The notes beneath the pieces were generated by a model that saw only the letters and a program-made list of their open reading frames with translations, was not told where the DNA came from and made no database searches. Positions 38,791 through 46,921 of a stretch of 64,000 bases of DNA are shown piece by piece (position 1 is the first letter of the stretch; every line of letters begins with the position of its first letter). Source of the DNA: Acidobacteriota bacterium (GTDB taxonomy: Bacteria; Acidobacteriota; Blastocatellia; Pyrinomonadales; Pyrinomonadaceae); contig JADJBB010000021.1 in NCBI GenBank assembly GCA_016703965.1, positions 310,001 through 374,000 of the forward strand. Reading direction: 5' to 3'. Made by a program: the position numbers and the translations under genes.

Positions 38791-40485
38791 TTACTTAAAT
38801 TCCTTCCGCGGCATTTTCTCGTTCATCATTGCGGTCTGATAGACGAAGGCAGCCATGATCGTTGCCGCCTGTTTCATATCATCGCCTTGAATACGGTCGA
38901 AAACGTCCTGATTCGAGTGGTGTGTTCGAGTATCGTACTCGATCTCATCCTGTATGAACTGAAAACCCGGCAGTCCGATGCGGTCGAATGAAAGGTGATC
39001 GGTTCCGCCGGTGTTCGACATGGTCAGGGTTTTAGCTCCGAGATCCGAGAATGGTGCGAGCCACGCTTCGAAATACGGGCGAACCGCCGAATTGCCCTGC
39101 ATATAAACTCCACGGATCTTTCCGGTTCCATTGTCGAGATTGTAGTAGGCAGAGAGTTTGTCGTAATCAGCACCTTTAACCAGCGTAGGTTTCGCACCGC
39201 TTGGATCCGGGGCTCCAAATAGATTTGGCCCGCCGGTCATGTCGCCGAGATGCTGCTTGACGTATGCGGCTGATCCGTAAAGCCCTTGTTCTTCGCCCGA
39301 CCACAGGCCGACGCGGATCGTGCGGCGTGGTTTCAGGCCGCTAGCGATGATAATGCGTGCCGCTTCCATCGCAACCGCGACACCGGCACCGTTGTCGGTT
39401 GCTCCGGTTCCCGCGTGCCACGAATCAATATGGCCGCCGAGCATAACCAATTCGCTCTTGAGCGTCGGATCACTTCCGGGGATCTCGGCGACCGTGTTAT
39501 AAGCCATCTGGTCTTCGTCGTAGTACTGCGACTGGATATTCACCGTCATCTTTGGCTTAACGCCATGCTGGATCATCCGAACCATGCGGTTATAATCCTC
39601 GGTCGCGACAACCATCTGAGGGATCATCTTTGCCTCGGCCGCCTTCTGCTGCGGCGCGAGACGGTTCGGGTTCGTGAAGTATTCCATGATGCTCGCCGGG
39701 ATCGGCTGAGCCACATCTGCACCCTGTACGAAGATCGTTCCGCCGCTGCCGTTTCCGCTGTTATCGATCGCGACCGCCGCTCCTTCTTCCACCAGGAAGT
39801 TCATCATTTTGAGGCCGAGCATGAAGCGGGCGATACGCGGAGCCATCTGCGGCGAAGAAAAATCAACCGCCGGAGCAGCCGGTTTTTTCGGGTCGTTCGG
39901 ATCTGGAGCGGCGGCGAGTTTCGCGAGTTCGTCGTCGCTCAGCCGTGCTCCCATTCCGCCAAAATCTGCTTTCAGCTCACGCGGTGCCGACATTAGCACG
40001 ATCTTGCCTTTCAACTGGCCTTTGTACTTAGCAAAATCCTCGTCCTTTTTGATCTCAACGAAAACCACGTCACCGGTGATCGGCCCTTTGGTCGACGGTG
40101 ACCAGGCTTTTGGAAATGCAAGTAAAGGCAGCGTTTGCGGATCAACGATCTCGGCCGAGAAGCTCTTCAAAGCCCAGCCGCGGCCGAACGGGCCCCAGGC
40201 TTCGAGCTTGGCGTTCTGCATTCCCCATTTCGCCATCGTGTCGCGCGTCCATTCGTTGGCACGCTTTAGATTTGGCGAACCGGTCAGCCGCGAACCAATG
40301 ACATCGGTCAGGTAACTGAGCGTTTGCATCACCTGCGAGCGGTTCATTCCTTCATCCTTGATCTTTTCGATGTCGGCCTGCGGCGCGGTGTAAACCCTTG
40401 CCGGAGCCGTTCCCTGAGCAAAGGACAATGTAGGTACTAAGAAAGCGTAGATGAGAGCTGCGCCTAAGATCTTGCGTCGTAACAT
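38791..40485 (-). CDS. secreted M28 family metallopeptidase (copy 2)
   Basis: 564 residues, the same architecture as copy 1. There is a signal peptide (MLRRKILGAALIYAFLVPTLSFAQ), a shared 'DEGMNRSQVMQTLSYLTDVIGSRLTGSPNLKRANEWTRDTMAKWGMQNAKLEAWGPFGRGW' segment, and a PA-like insert. The catalytic blocks are 'MLGGHIDSWHAGTGATDNGAGVAVAMEAARI', 'LWSGEEQGLYGSAAYVKQHLG' and 'YDTRTHHSNQDVFDRI'. Zinc ligands are present. It lacks the Gly/Pro-rich loop of copy 1 and carries its own downstream terminator. The two copies share most residues in the catalytic half and less in the insert, which suggests duplication followed by change of substrate range. Confidence 0.9.
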   Translation of the reverse strand: MLRRKILGAALIYAFLVPTLSFAQGTAPARVYTAPQADIEKIKDEGMNRSQVMQTLSYLTDVIGSRLTGSPNLKRANEWTRDTMAKWGMQNAKLEAWGPFGRGWALKSFSAEIVDPQTLPLLAFPKAWSPSTKGPITGDVVFVEIKKDEDFAKYKGQLKGKIVLMSAPRELKADFGGMGARLSDDELAKLAAAPDPNDPKKPAAPAVDFSSPQMAPRIARFMLGLKMMNFLVEEGAAVAIDNSGNGSGGTIFVQGADVAQPIPASIMEYFTNPNRLAPQQKAAEAKMIPQMVVATEDYNRMVRMIQHGVKPKMTVNIQSQYYDEDQMAYNTVAEIPGSDPTLKSELVMLGGHIDSWHAGTGATDNGAGVAVAMEAARIIIASGLKPRRTIRVGLWSGEEQGLYGSAAYVKQHLGDMTGGPNLFGAPDPSGAKPTLVKGADYDKLSAYYNLDNGTGKIRGVYMQGNSAVRPYFEAWLAPFSDLGAKTLTMSNTGGTDHLSFDRIGLPGFQFIQDEIEYDTRTHHSNQDVFDRIQGDDMKQAATIMAAFVYQTAMMNEKMPRKEFK

Positions 40486-40534
40486 GAATATTTCTCCTGA
40501 AAATAGTCTCGCGAATTTAAAGAGGTAATACTAA

Positions 40535-40567
40535 TATCGCGGCGAAAATGTTTCAATCGCCGCGATA
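40535..40567 (-). terminator. hairpin downstream of the methyltransferase gene
   Basis: An 11-bp stem (TATCGCGGCGA with TCGCCGCGATA, 40535-40545 and 40557-40567) has an 11-nt loop. No T-run follows on the minus strand, so it may need Rho or be a processing signal. It lies 25 nt past the stop at 40593. Confidence 0.4.
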
Positions 40568-40592
40568 GCTTGGTATCAAAGTAATGTTCTTG

Positions 40593-41174
40593 CTAGATCG
40601 TTGACCAGGTAAGAGTGAACGCCGGCGGCATGTTCTTCAGAACGAGCGGGCTGCGGCGTGATTTGCCGTAGCGATTCTTCATAAATTCGCGAAGCTTGAT
40701 CGCCGGCGGAAGGTAATAGCCGTGGGCGTACTGAAATATCCTCAATTCACAGCCTTCGTCCATGAATTTTTGTAATTCAACAAGAACTGCCTGGCTGATC
40801 TCCTTTGGCAATGAAACGAAAGGAAGGCAGCAAACAAGGTAACGCACTTTACCGAGGCCGGATTCCCTATGGATCGAATATGCATCAGTGGCATTGCCGC
40901 AGATGATATTCATATCCGGATACTTTTCGTTGAGGGTTTTTACCAGGTCAGGATCAAGTTCGAGGCCAAGATATGAGGCTTTGCTTGGAACGATCTCGCG
41001 AAGGAATTTTGTGATCGCTCCTGTTCCTACACCGAGTTCGAGCACGATGTTGTGATCGTCAGGATGAATTCCCTGCAGCATTTCTGCCGCCAGTTCAGGC
41101 GAACTCGGCGCTATCGCGCCGACCTTGGCCGGATTCTTAAGAAATGCTTGTAGGAACTGGAGATTCTCTTTCAT
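40593..41174 (-). CDS. SAM-dependent methyltransferase, phospholipid N-methyltransferase-like
   Basis: 193 residues. 'NLQFLQAFLKNPAKVGAIAPSSPELAAEMLQGI' followed by 'VLELGVGTGAITKFLREIVP' (SAM motif I, E-x-G-x-G-T-G) and 'YLGLELDPDLVKTLNEKYPDMNIICGNATD' matches the short phospholipid N-methyltransferase / rRNA-dimethylase-like group. That group includes PmtA of alpha-proteobacteria, which methylates phosphatidylethanolamine to phosphatidylcholine. 'VCCLPFVSLPKE' is at the motif IV position, where PmtA has 'S.LPF'. It is probably soluble and membrane-peripheral. Substrate assignment is tentative because ornithine-lipid and other small-molecule enzymes look alike. No partner gene is adjacent. 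Confidence 0.8.
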   Translation of the reverse strand: MKENLQFLQAFLKNPAKVGAIAPSSPELAAEMLQGIHPDDHNIVLELGVGTGAITKFLREIVPSKASYLGLELDPDLVKTLNEKYPDMNIICGNATDAYSIHRESGLGKVRYLVCCLPFVSLPKEISQAVLVELQKFMDEGCELRIFQYAHGYYLPPAIKLREFMKNRYGKSRRSPLVLKNMPPAFTLTWSTI

Positions 41175-41343
41175 GCGTAGCTTATCCCAAGCTGTTACCG
41201 AGCTTTACATCTTATCGACGGATGTTACGATTTCGTTATCGAATGCCATTTTATAATCACATTCCTAATTTTGGCAATACCTAACTGTACCATCCTTCCT
41301 GTGGTTTTCTTCGAAGAAAAAATTTGATCGTCCGAACATTCGG

Positions 41344-43908
41344 CTATCTGCCATTCCTCGACGCAGTTCTCGTGGCAGGTTGCTTTTTAGCCGGAGACCT
41401 CGTCTTTTTCACAAAAGCGTCCGGTATCTCGGCTTCAATAAGTTTTTTAACCTCTTCCAGCGTCAGAACTGCTGCCTCTTCCGCAGTGGCTCGTGTACCG
41501 TCGGCCTTTTTCGGGACCGAAATGATCTTTTTACCGAATTTGATGACCGGGCCCCAACGAGCATTCTCCAGCGATATTTTTTCAGCCTCCCAGCGTTGTA
41601 TATACCGGTTTGCTTCTTTGCTGACCTTTGCTTCGATGAGTTCATTCATCTCGGCCTGGGTAAGGTTGGCGAGATCATATCGCCGCGGCACATTGATGAA
41701 CAACCCGTCCCATTTAATGAAAGGCCCGAAACGTCCTGTACCTTTTGTGATCGGCTTTCCGTCGTACTCACCAACAGGAGCGTCCGCCACCTGTTTAGCC
41801 TTTATGAATTCGATCGCCTTGTCCGTGTCCACCGTCGCAAGGTCGGTGCCGCGAGGTATCGAGACAAATTCGTCGCCCCATTTTACATACGGCCCGAAGC
41901 GGCCAATGCCGGCCGACAGTTCTTTGCCCTCATAGGTGCCCATCGCCGCTTGAAGTTTGAAGAGACCCAGCGCTTCCTCAAACGTGATGGTTTCGATGCT
42001 TTGCCCTGTTGGGACCTTTGCAAACTTCGGCTTTTCTTCTTCATCGACGCTGCCGATCTGGATGATCGGGCCATAGCGGGCCATACGGGCAACCACCGGT
42101 TTTCCGGATTCGGGGTCGATGCCAAGTATCCGCTCAGCTTTTACGCGCTCTGCTCGTTCGATGGTGTTATCGACATCTTTCTTGAACGGGCCGTAAAACT
42201 CCTCGAGCATTACATTCCATTCCAGCTTTCCGCCGGCCACCTCATCAAACTCTTGTTCGATCTTGGCAGTGAAACCGTAGTCCATGATGGCGTCGAAATA
42301 CTGCTTGAGAAAATCGGTCACCACGAGCCCGAGATCCGTCGGGAACAACTTAGCCTTTTCTGCACCGGTATTCTCAGATGCTTCTCTCTTACTGATGAGA
42401 TCATCTTTTAATACCAGTATCCTGTAGGCTCTCGGCGTACCTTCCTTATCTCTTTTTTCAACGTGTTCCCTTTTCTGGATCGTGGAGATCGTCGGTGCAT
42501 ACGTCGATGGTCGGCCGATGCCAAGCTCTTCTAATTTTTTGACCAGCGAGGCTTCAGTGTATCTCGGCTGAGCTCGGCTGAACCTTTCCGTTGCTCTAAG
42601 TTCCGAAAGCGGCAGCGATTGGCCCACAGTCATCGGCGGCAAAAGGCCTTCTGATGATTCTTCCGCGTCATCTTCATCCTTATCTTCCTGATAGACCTTC
42701 AGAAAGCCATCGAATTTCAAGACTTCTCCCGAAGCTGTCAATTCTTCCTTATTAGTGGAGATCTCGATCTTAACCGTCGTTTTTTCCAGCTCAGCATCGG
42801 CCATCTGCGAGGCCATCGTTCGCTTCCAGATCAATTCGTATAATCTCTGCCATTCCTCTTCCGGAATTGAGGTCTTGCTAGTGTAGGTCGGGCGAATGGC
42901 CTCGTGAGCTTCCTGAGCGGACTCGTTCTTATTCTTGAACTTTCGGAACTGCTGATATCTATCACCGTAAAGGCTGCTTACCGTCTGCGTAATGTCGGCG
43001 AGGGCTGTTGCGCTAAGGCTCACACTGTCAGTTCGCATGTACGTAATATGGCCATTCTCATACAGCTTCTGGGCGATCTGCATCGTTCGGGCCACGCCGT
43101 AGCCGAGCTTTCTCGATGCTTCCTGCTGAAGTGTTGAGGTGGTAAATGGCGGAGCCGGAGTTCTTTTACCCGGCTTTACACGAACATCAGTTACTTTATA
43201 GTTAGCTCCGACGCAGCCCTTCAGAAATGTTTCCGCATCCTGGGCACTGTCCTGTTTCTTTCCTTCGGCTTTAAAAGTGACTTGTTTGCCGGTTATATCA
43301 TCAGCGAAAAATAAACCTTCTATCTTGAAATGACTTTCCTGCTGAAATGCATTGATCTCGCGTTCCCGATCTGCAATGAGGCGTACGGCAACGCTCTGCA
43401 CGCGGCCGGCACTGAGGTTTTTATTGCTGGTACTGATCTTTCGCCATAACACGGGGCTCAATTCAAATCCGACGATGCGATCCAGCACGCGGCGTGCCTG
43501 CTGCGCCATCACCAGATCCATGTTTACAGTGCGTGGATTCTTTACCGCAGCTTCGATCGCGGGTTTGGTGATCTCATGAAAAACGATTCGTTTGGTCGTC
43601 ACCGGGTTGAGGCCCAGGACTTCACAAAGATGCCAGCTAATTGCTTCGCCCTCGCGGTCTTCGTCAGTCGCTAGCCAGACTTCGTCTGACTTTTTGGCCA
43701 ATGACCTCAGCTCGCTGACCACTTTTTTCTTTTCATCCGGAACTATATAACGTGGTTCGAAATCATTTTCGATGTCGATACCCATTGCCGACTTTTCGAG
43801 GTCGCGGATGTGGCCGTAGCAGCTATTGACCTGAAAATCCTTTCCCAGGATCTTCTCGATGGTCTTGGCTTTTGCCGGGCTTTCTACTATTAACAAATTC
43901 TTTGACAT
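41344..43908 (-). CDS. topA: DNA topoisomerase I
   Basis: 854 residues. The N-terminal TOPRIM domain (MSKNLLIVESPAKAKTIEKILG..., with 'DEDREGEAISWHL' metal-binding acidic triad) is followed by 'RAGRVQSVAVRLI'-type and 'ITYMRTDSVSLS' blocks; Tyr290 is the catalytic tyrosine. The C-terminus (residues about 620-830) carries four or five 'GRFGPYVKWG...IP' topoisomerase C-terminal repeats and no four-cysteine zinc ribbons, unlike E. coli TopA. It ends in a basic tail (KKTRSPAKKQPATRTASRNGR) suited to DNA binding. It relaxes negative supercoils. Gene identity is secure; downstream 170 nt has no obvious terminator. Confidence 0.96.
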   Translation of the reverse strand: MSKNLLIVESPAKAKTIEKILGKDFQVNSCYGHIRDLEKSAMGIDIENDFEPRYIVPDEKKKVVSELRSLAKKSDEVWLATDEDREGEAISWHLCEVLGLNPVTTKRIVFHEITKPAIEAAVKNPRTVNMDLVMAQQARRVLDRIVGFELSPVLWRKISTSNKNLSAGRVQSVAVRLIADREREINAFQQESHFKIEGLFFADDITGKQVTFKAEGKKQDSAQDAETFLKGCVGANYKVTDVRVKPGKRTPAPPFTTSTLQQEASRKLGYGVARTMQIAQKLYENGHITYMRTDSVSLSATALADITQTVSSLYGDRYQQFRKFKNKNESAQEAHEAIRPTYTSKTSIPEEEWQRLYELIWKRTMASQMADAELEKTTVKIEISTNKEELTASGEVLKFDGFLKVYQEDKDEDDAEESSEGLLPPMTVGQSLPLSELRATERFSRAQPRYTEASLVKKLEELGIGRPSTYAPTISTIQKREHVEKRDKEGTPRAYRILVLKDDLISKREASENTGAEKAKLFPTDLGLVVTDFLKQYFDAIMDYGFTAKIEQEFDEVAGGKLEWNVMLEEFYGPFKKDVDNTIERAERVKAERILGIDPESGKPVVARMARYGPIIQIGSVDEEEKPKFAKVPTGQSIETITFEEALGLFKLQAAMGTYEGKELSAGIGRFGPYVKWGDEFVSIPRGTDLATVDTDKAIEFIKAKQVADAPVGEYDGKPITKGTGRFGPFIKWDGLFINVPRRYDLANLTQAEMNELIEAKVSKEANRYIQRWEAEKISLENARWGPVIKFGKKIISVPKKADGTRATAEEAAVLTLEEVKKLIEAEIPDAFVKKTRSPAKKQPATRTASRNGR

Positions 43909-43921
43909 ATTTCGGCGTGGG

Positions 43922-43957
43922 AAAAAAATACGTCAGACACCTTTTTCAGTGCTGACG
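43922..43957 (-). terminator. terminator of dprA
   Basis: Stem CGTCAG-a-CAC / GTG-CTGACG (9 bp, one bulge, 43931-43940 with 43949-43957) is followed on the minus strand by TATTTTTTTC. It separates dprA from topA. Confidence 0.75.
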
Positions 43958-44046
43958 TTTAAGACTAGTAACACCGTGCTAACAGCCTTGTCAATGCAAG
44001 GTTTGGACTATAGCGGAATTTTTAGGAATCTCAAAGGCTCGAGCCA

Positions 44047-45174
44047 TCAGATCCGTCGGGCGTAATGCTTACCCGGCAAAACGCGGATCAGATCGCGAAG
44101 ATCGAGCGAAACCAGAGCATTATTCAAATCGCCGAATGACAGCCCGCTGGATTGGAGCAGCACGTCAACATGTGTCGATTCGTCCGGGGTGAGCAGGCCC
44201 CAAACCGTGCGTTCCTGGGGCGTTAGGTCGGCGGGAACCGGCGTCTGTTTTTTCTCGGCTTGATCGGGAACCGACCGGTCGATCTTTGGCGGCAGGATCG
44301 CCGCCGAGATCTCGCTGGGCAGTTCGGCAACAACATCCTGCCATTGCTGGACAAGCTTGGCACCGCTCTTGATCAAATAATTCGTGCCGAACGAGTTCCC
44401 GGATGTGATGTTTCCGGGTACGGCCATGATCTCCCGGTTTTGCTCCATCGCGAGCCGCGCCGTTATTAAAGAGCCGCTCCTTTCCGAAGCCTCGACTATC
44501 AAAACACCTAAGCTTAGCCCGCTTATGATTCTATTGCGATAGGGAAAGTTGTCCTTTAAAGGAGGCGTGCCGAGAGGGAACTGTGTGACAAGGCATCCGC
44601 CGTTTGAGAGGATCTCGCGTGCAAGGTTCGTGTTTTCTTTGGGATAAACGGTGTCGATCCCCGTTCCCATCACGCCAACCGTTCGCCCCTGGCCGCGGAT
44701 CGCTCCGCGATGTGCTGCCGTGTCGATCCCGCGAGCGAGCCCCGAAACAATAGTCACACCACGCGAAGCCAGATCCCTCGACAACATCTCCGACGCATTT
44801 TCCCCATACGTCGAACACATCCGCGAACCGATCACGCCAACTCCGGGCTGCTCAAAACACGCTTGCCAGTCGCCCTTAACATACAGAACCGGCGGCGGGT
44901 CGTCGATCTCACGTAGCAAAGCAGGATAGCTGCCGTCATCAAGGATCAAAACATCACCGCCAAATTCCTTAACACGTTTCAGCTCGGTCTCAGCCGTATC
45001 AAAAAATTCACGTTTAATGATGCTCTCGATCGTCGCCGGCTTGATCCGCAAAGATTCAAGCTCCGGCCGCCGTGCGTGAAAGATCGCCGAAGCCGATCCA
45101 AACCGCTCCAAAAGCTTGGTCGCCGCTCGCGGACCAACGCCCGGCGTCATATTTAAAGCGATCCATTCAATCAT
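44047..45174 (-). CDS. dprA: DNA-processing protein DprA
   Basis: 375 residues. The N-terminal helix-hairpin-helix part (MIEWIALNMTPGVGPRAATKLLERFGSASAIF) is followed by the Rossmann-like DprA domain: 'YPALLREIDDPPPVLYVKGD', 'GVIGSRMCSTYG', 'SGLARGIDTAAHRGA', 'VGVMGTGIDTVYPKENTNLAREIL' and 'SERSGSLITARLAMEQNREIMAVPG'. A winged-helix C-terminal domain (PQERTVWGLLTPDESTHVDVLLQSSGLSFGDLNNALVSLDLRDLI) is present. It loads RecA onto incoming single-stranded DNA during natural transformation. Length and motifs are complete. It is upstream of topA on the same strand with a terminator between them. Confidence 0.95.
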   Translation of the reverse strand: MIEWIALNMTPGVGPRAATKLLERFGSASAIFHARRPELESLRIKPATIESIIKREFFDTAETELKRVKEFGGDVLILDDGSYPALLREIDDPPPVLYVKGDWQACFEQPGVGVIGSRMCSTYGENASEMLSRDLASRGVTIVSGLARGIDTAAHRGAIRGQGRTVGVMGTGIDTVYPKENTNLAREILSNGGCLVTQFPLGTPPLKDNFPYRNRIISGLSLGVLIVEASERSGSLITARLAMEQNREIMAVPGNITSGNSFGTNYLIKSGAKLVQQWQDVVAELPSEISAAILPPKIDRSVPDQAEKKQTPVPADLTPQERTVWGLLTPDESTHVDVLLQSSGLSFGDLNNALVSLDLRDLIRVLPGKHYARRI

Positions 45175-45585
45175 TTGGTGATTTTAGATTGCCGATTTTG
45201 GATTTTAGATTCGCTCTCCTTTTTCATTCGAAGAGTCTTGATGGAGGTTACTGTCATGGCAACGATCTCGTTCCTATCCGCGTACAATGTCGACAGTTCC
45301 GCTCGGCAACGATTTCGGATTCTATCAACAATTCTATCCAGAACATACTTTCATCAGCTTCTTCCTCAACGATCGAAAGTTTATTGATGATGTCAGCAGT
45401 AGATTTAGCCCTGCAAGATGCCCGGTAATTTGCTCCGACGGAGGTTCCCGATCTCAGGAGCTGTTTTCCAATAATATCGGCAGAAGCTGTTCTAGGAAGG
45501 GGACTCTACCAATTTAATGATTCCTAAAGCAATGTCTTTAGTCCGCTGCTTGAATTCATCCAAAATCACCAATCCAAAATCAAAC
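45175..45585. other. 411-bp region without a convincing gene, flanked by inverted low-complexity repeats
   Basis: Near 45177-45212 the plus strand repeats GATTTTAGATT / GATTTTGGATT. Near 45557-45584 the complementary words (AATCCAAAATC) appear, so the segment is bounded by imperfect inverted repeats. Inside are overlapping short frames. The most protein-like is 45287-45517 plus (76 residues, starting MSTVPLGNDFGFYQQFYPEH), but it has no ribosome site and I do not call it. GGAGG at 45243-45247 precedes a 43-codon frame at 45256-45387, also uncertain. Confidence 0.4.
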
Positions 45586-45683
45586 TGGCGGAGGCGTGTG
45601 GGAGTCGAACCCACTTGAGTACGCTCTCGCGCCCTCACAACGGTTTTGAAGACCGCGCCCATCACCGGACGAGATGCGCCTCC
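45586..45683 (-). tRNA. selC: tRNA-Sec (anticodon UCA)
   Basis: 98 nt including encoded CCA. The acceptor GGAGGCG pairs with CGCCTCC, then discriminator G and CCA. The anticodon loop is CTTCAAA with anticodon TCA, on a GCGGT/ACCGT stem. The variable arm is very long (about 25 nt, with TGAG/CTCA and CGC/GCG stems). The T arm is GTGGG-TTCGACT-CCCAC. The D-arm stretch CTCGTCCGGTGATGGG parallels E. coli selC. The length, UCA anticodon and long extra arm together identify a selenocysteine tRNA, which decodes UGA with SelB. selA, selB and selD are not in the window. It stands alone, with the M20 peptidase gene upstream. Confidence 0.93.
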
Positions 45684-45687
45684 GAGA

Positions 45688-45757
45688 ATTGTTAATTGGA
45701 AACTGCAAAATTGTAAATTGGTTATAAAAAATGTATTTTCCTACCAATTAACAATTT
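45688..45757. repeat. AT-rich inverted repeats between M20 gene and tRNA-Sec
   Basis: AATTGTTAATTGG (45688-45700) is an exact inverted copy of 45744-45756. A second arm, AAATTGTAAATTGGT (45708-45722), pairs with 45743-45757 with one mismatch. The two left arms therefore compete for one right arm, which permits alternative hairpins. It may end the M20 transcript or be a relic of a repeat. Confidence 0.5.
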
Positions 45758-45772
45758 CCAATTTGTCTCATT

Positions 45773-46909
45773 TCATGCCGCACTTATTAGTAATGTCACG
45801 AGTGCTGCTCGATTTGCGATGTCATCAATCAAAATATTCTCACCCAAAGTATGAGCCCCCGAACCCGCGATGCCCAACCCATCTAAAACCGGAACGCCCA
45901 AAGCGGCGACAAAGTTGCCGTCGGACGCGCCGCCCACTTGAGTTTCGCCGAGTTCATAGTTAAATTCTACGGCGTGTTTCCGTGCATTTTCGTATAGCGA
46001 GACAGCAGCATCTGTTCGTTCCATCGGCGGACGATTGATCCCACCCAGGATCTCTAGCGAGACGCGTTCGTCATCTGACCGCAAAGATCGGAATGACGCA
46101 TCGACCCGTTCTGCCTCCGCCATTGAGCTGAAACGGACGTCGACCTCGCATTCGGCGTGTTCGGGGATGACATTTGAGGTTGTGCCGCCACGGATCGTGC
46201 AGACGTTCACGGTTGTGCCGACAGCAGGATTTGCGATTGCGTGGATCTCGTCGATGTGGCGGGCGAGTTCGGCTATTGCATTCGCACCTTTTTCCGGTTC
46301 GAGCCCGGCGTGGGCCGGGACGCCGTGCGTGCGAATCGTGAATAGGCCAGTTCCTTTGCGGCCCGTTTTAACTTTACCATCGGCGGAGGGTTCGAATACG
46401 TAACAGCGTTCCGCATCCGCAGCGACACGCTCGAGGATCGGGCGGCCGGAAAAGCTGCCGACCTCTTCGTCGCACGATAAAAAGATAGATATTGGCCGAG
46501 CAGGTTTGAGGCCATGGTCATTCAAAAATCTGAAAGCCTCGACCATCAGAATAATGTTGGCCTTCATGTCAAAGATCCCGCAGCCGTAGAATTTGTCGCC
46601 TTCGATCCGTGTCGGGTTCAGCTCGTTGGTGCCGACCGGGTGAACCGTATCCGTGTGGCCTAGCAGCATTGTGTGTTTGCCTTCGCTAGGGAACGCCCGA
46701 ATAACGAGATGATCGCCGTCAGGACACGATTCCCGCTCAAATTTCAGGTCGACGCCCGTTGCGCGAAATGAGCCTTCGACCCAATTAACAACGTCGCGGC
46801 TGCGTTCCGCATCGAGCGAAGGGGATTCGATATCGACTATCTCACGGATCGAATCAATAATTGCCGGTAGGCGGCCAGAATAGTAGTGGAGTATCTCGTT
46901 TGCTGTCAT
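45773..46909 (-). CDS. M20 family metallopeptidase (glutamate carboxypeptidase-like)
   Basis: 378 residues, no signal peptide. 'MLLGHTDTVHPVGTNEL' supplies the first zinc ligand and catalytic Asp. 'FYGCGIFDMKANIILMVEAFRFLNDHG' has the bridging Asp, 'IFLSCDEEVGSFSGRPILE' the catalytic Glu pair, and 'GGINRPPME...GETQVGGASDGNFVAALGVPVLDGLGIAGSGAHTLGENI' the C-terminal His ligand. It matches the CPG2/ArgE-type branch, hydrolysing C-terminal Glu, acyl-amino acids or dipeptides. The dimerisation domain (about residues 185-295) is present. It is the downstream partner of the S1/P1 nuclease gene, 12 nt apart, and both appear cotranscribed. Confidence 0.9.
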   Translation of the reverse strand: MTANEILHYYSGRLPAIIDSIREIVDIESPSLDAERSRDVVNWVEGSFRATGVDLKFERESCPDGDHLVIRAFPSEGKHTMLLGHTDTVHPVGTNELNPTRIEGDKFYGCGIFDMKANIILMVEAFRFLNDHGLKPARPISIFLSCDEEVGSFSGRPILERVAADAERCYVFEPSADGKVKTGRKGTGLFTIRTHGVPAHAGLEPEKGANAIAELARHIDEIHAIANPAVGTTVNVCTIRGGTTSNVIPEHAECEVDVRFSSMAEAERVDASFRSLRSDDERVSLEILGGINRPPMERTDAAVSLYENARKHAVEFNYELGETQVGGASDGNFVAALGVPVLDGLGIAGSGAHTLGENILIDDIANRAALVTLLISAA

Positions 46910-46921
46910 TTGATAGCCAGA

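Noticed and set aside
39286..39996. 236-residue plus-strand frame opposite M28 copy 2
   Set aside because: Shadow of the real gene, same pattern as the frame opposite copy 1.
41380..42411. 343-residue open frame on the plus strand opposite topA
   Set aside because: Antisense to a secure gene; no ribosome site, Cys/Arg/Phe-rich composition, typical of a mirror frame.
45287..45517. 76-residue plus-strand frame between dprA and tRNA-Sec
   Set aside because: Somewhat protein-like, but no ribosome site, overlaps two other frames and lies between inverted repeats; not strong enough to call.
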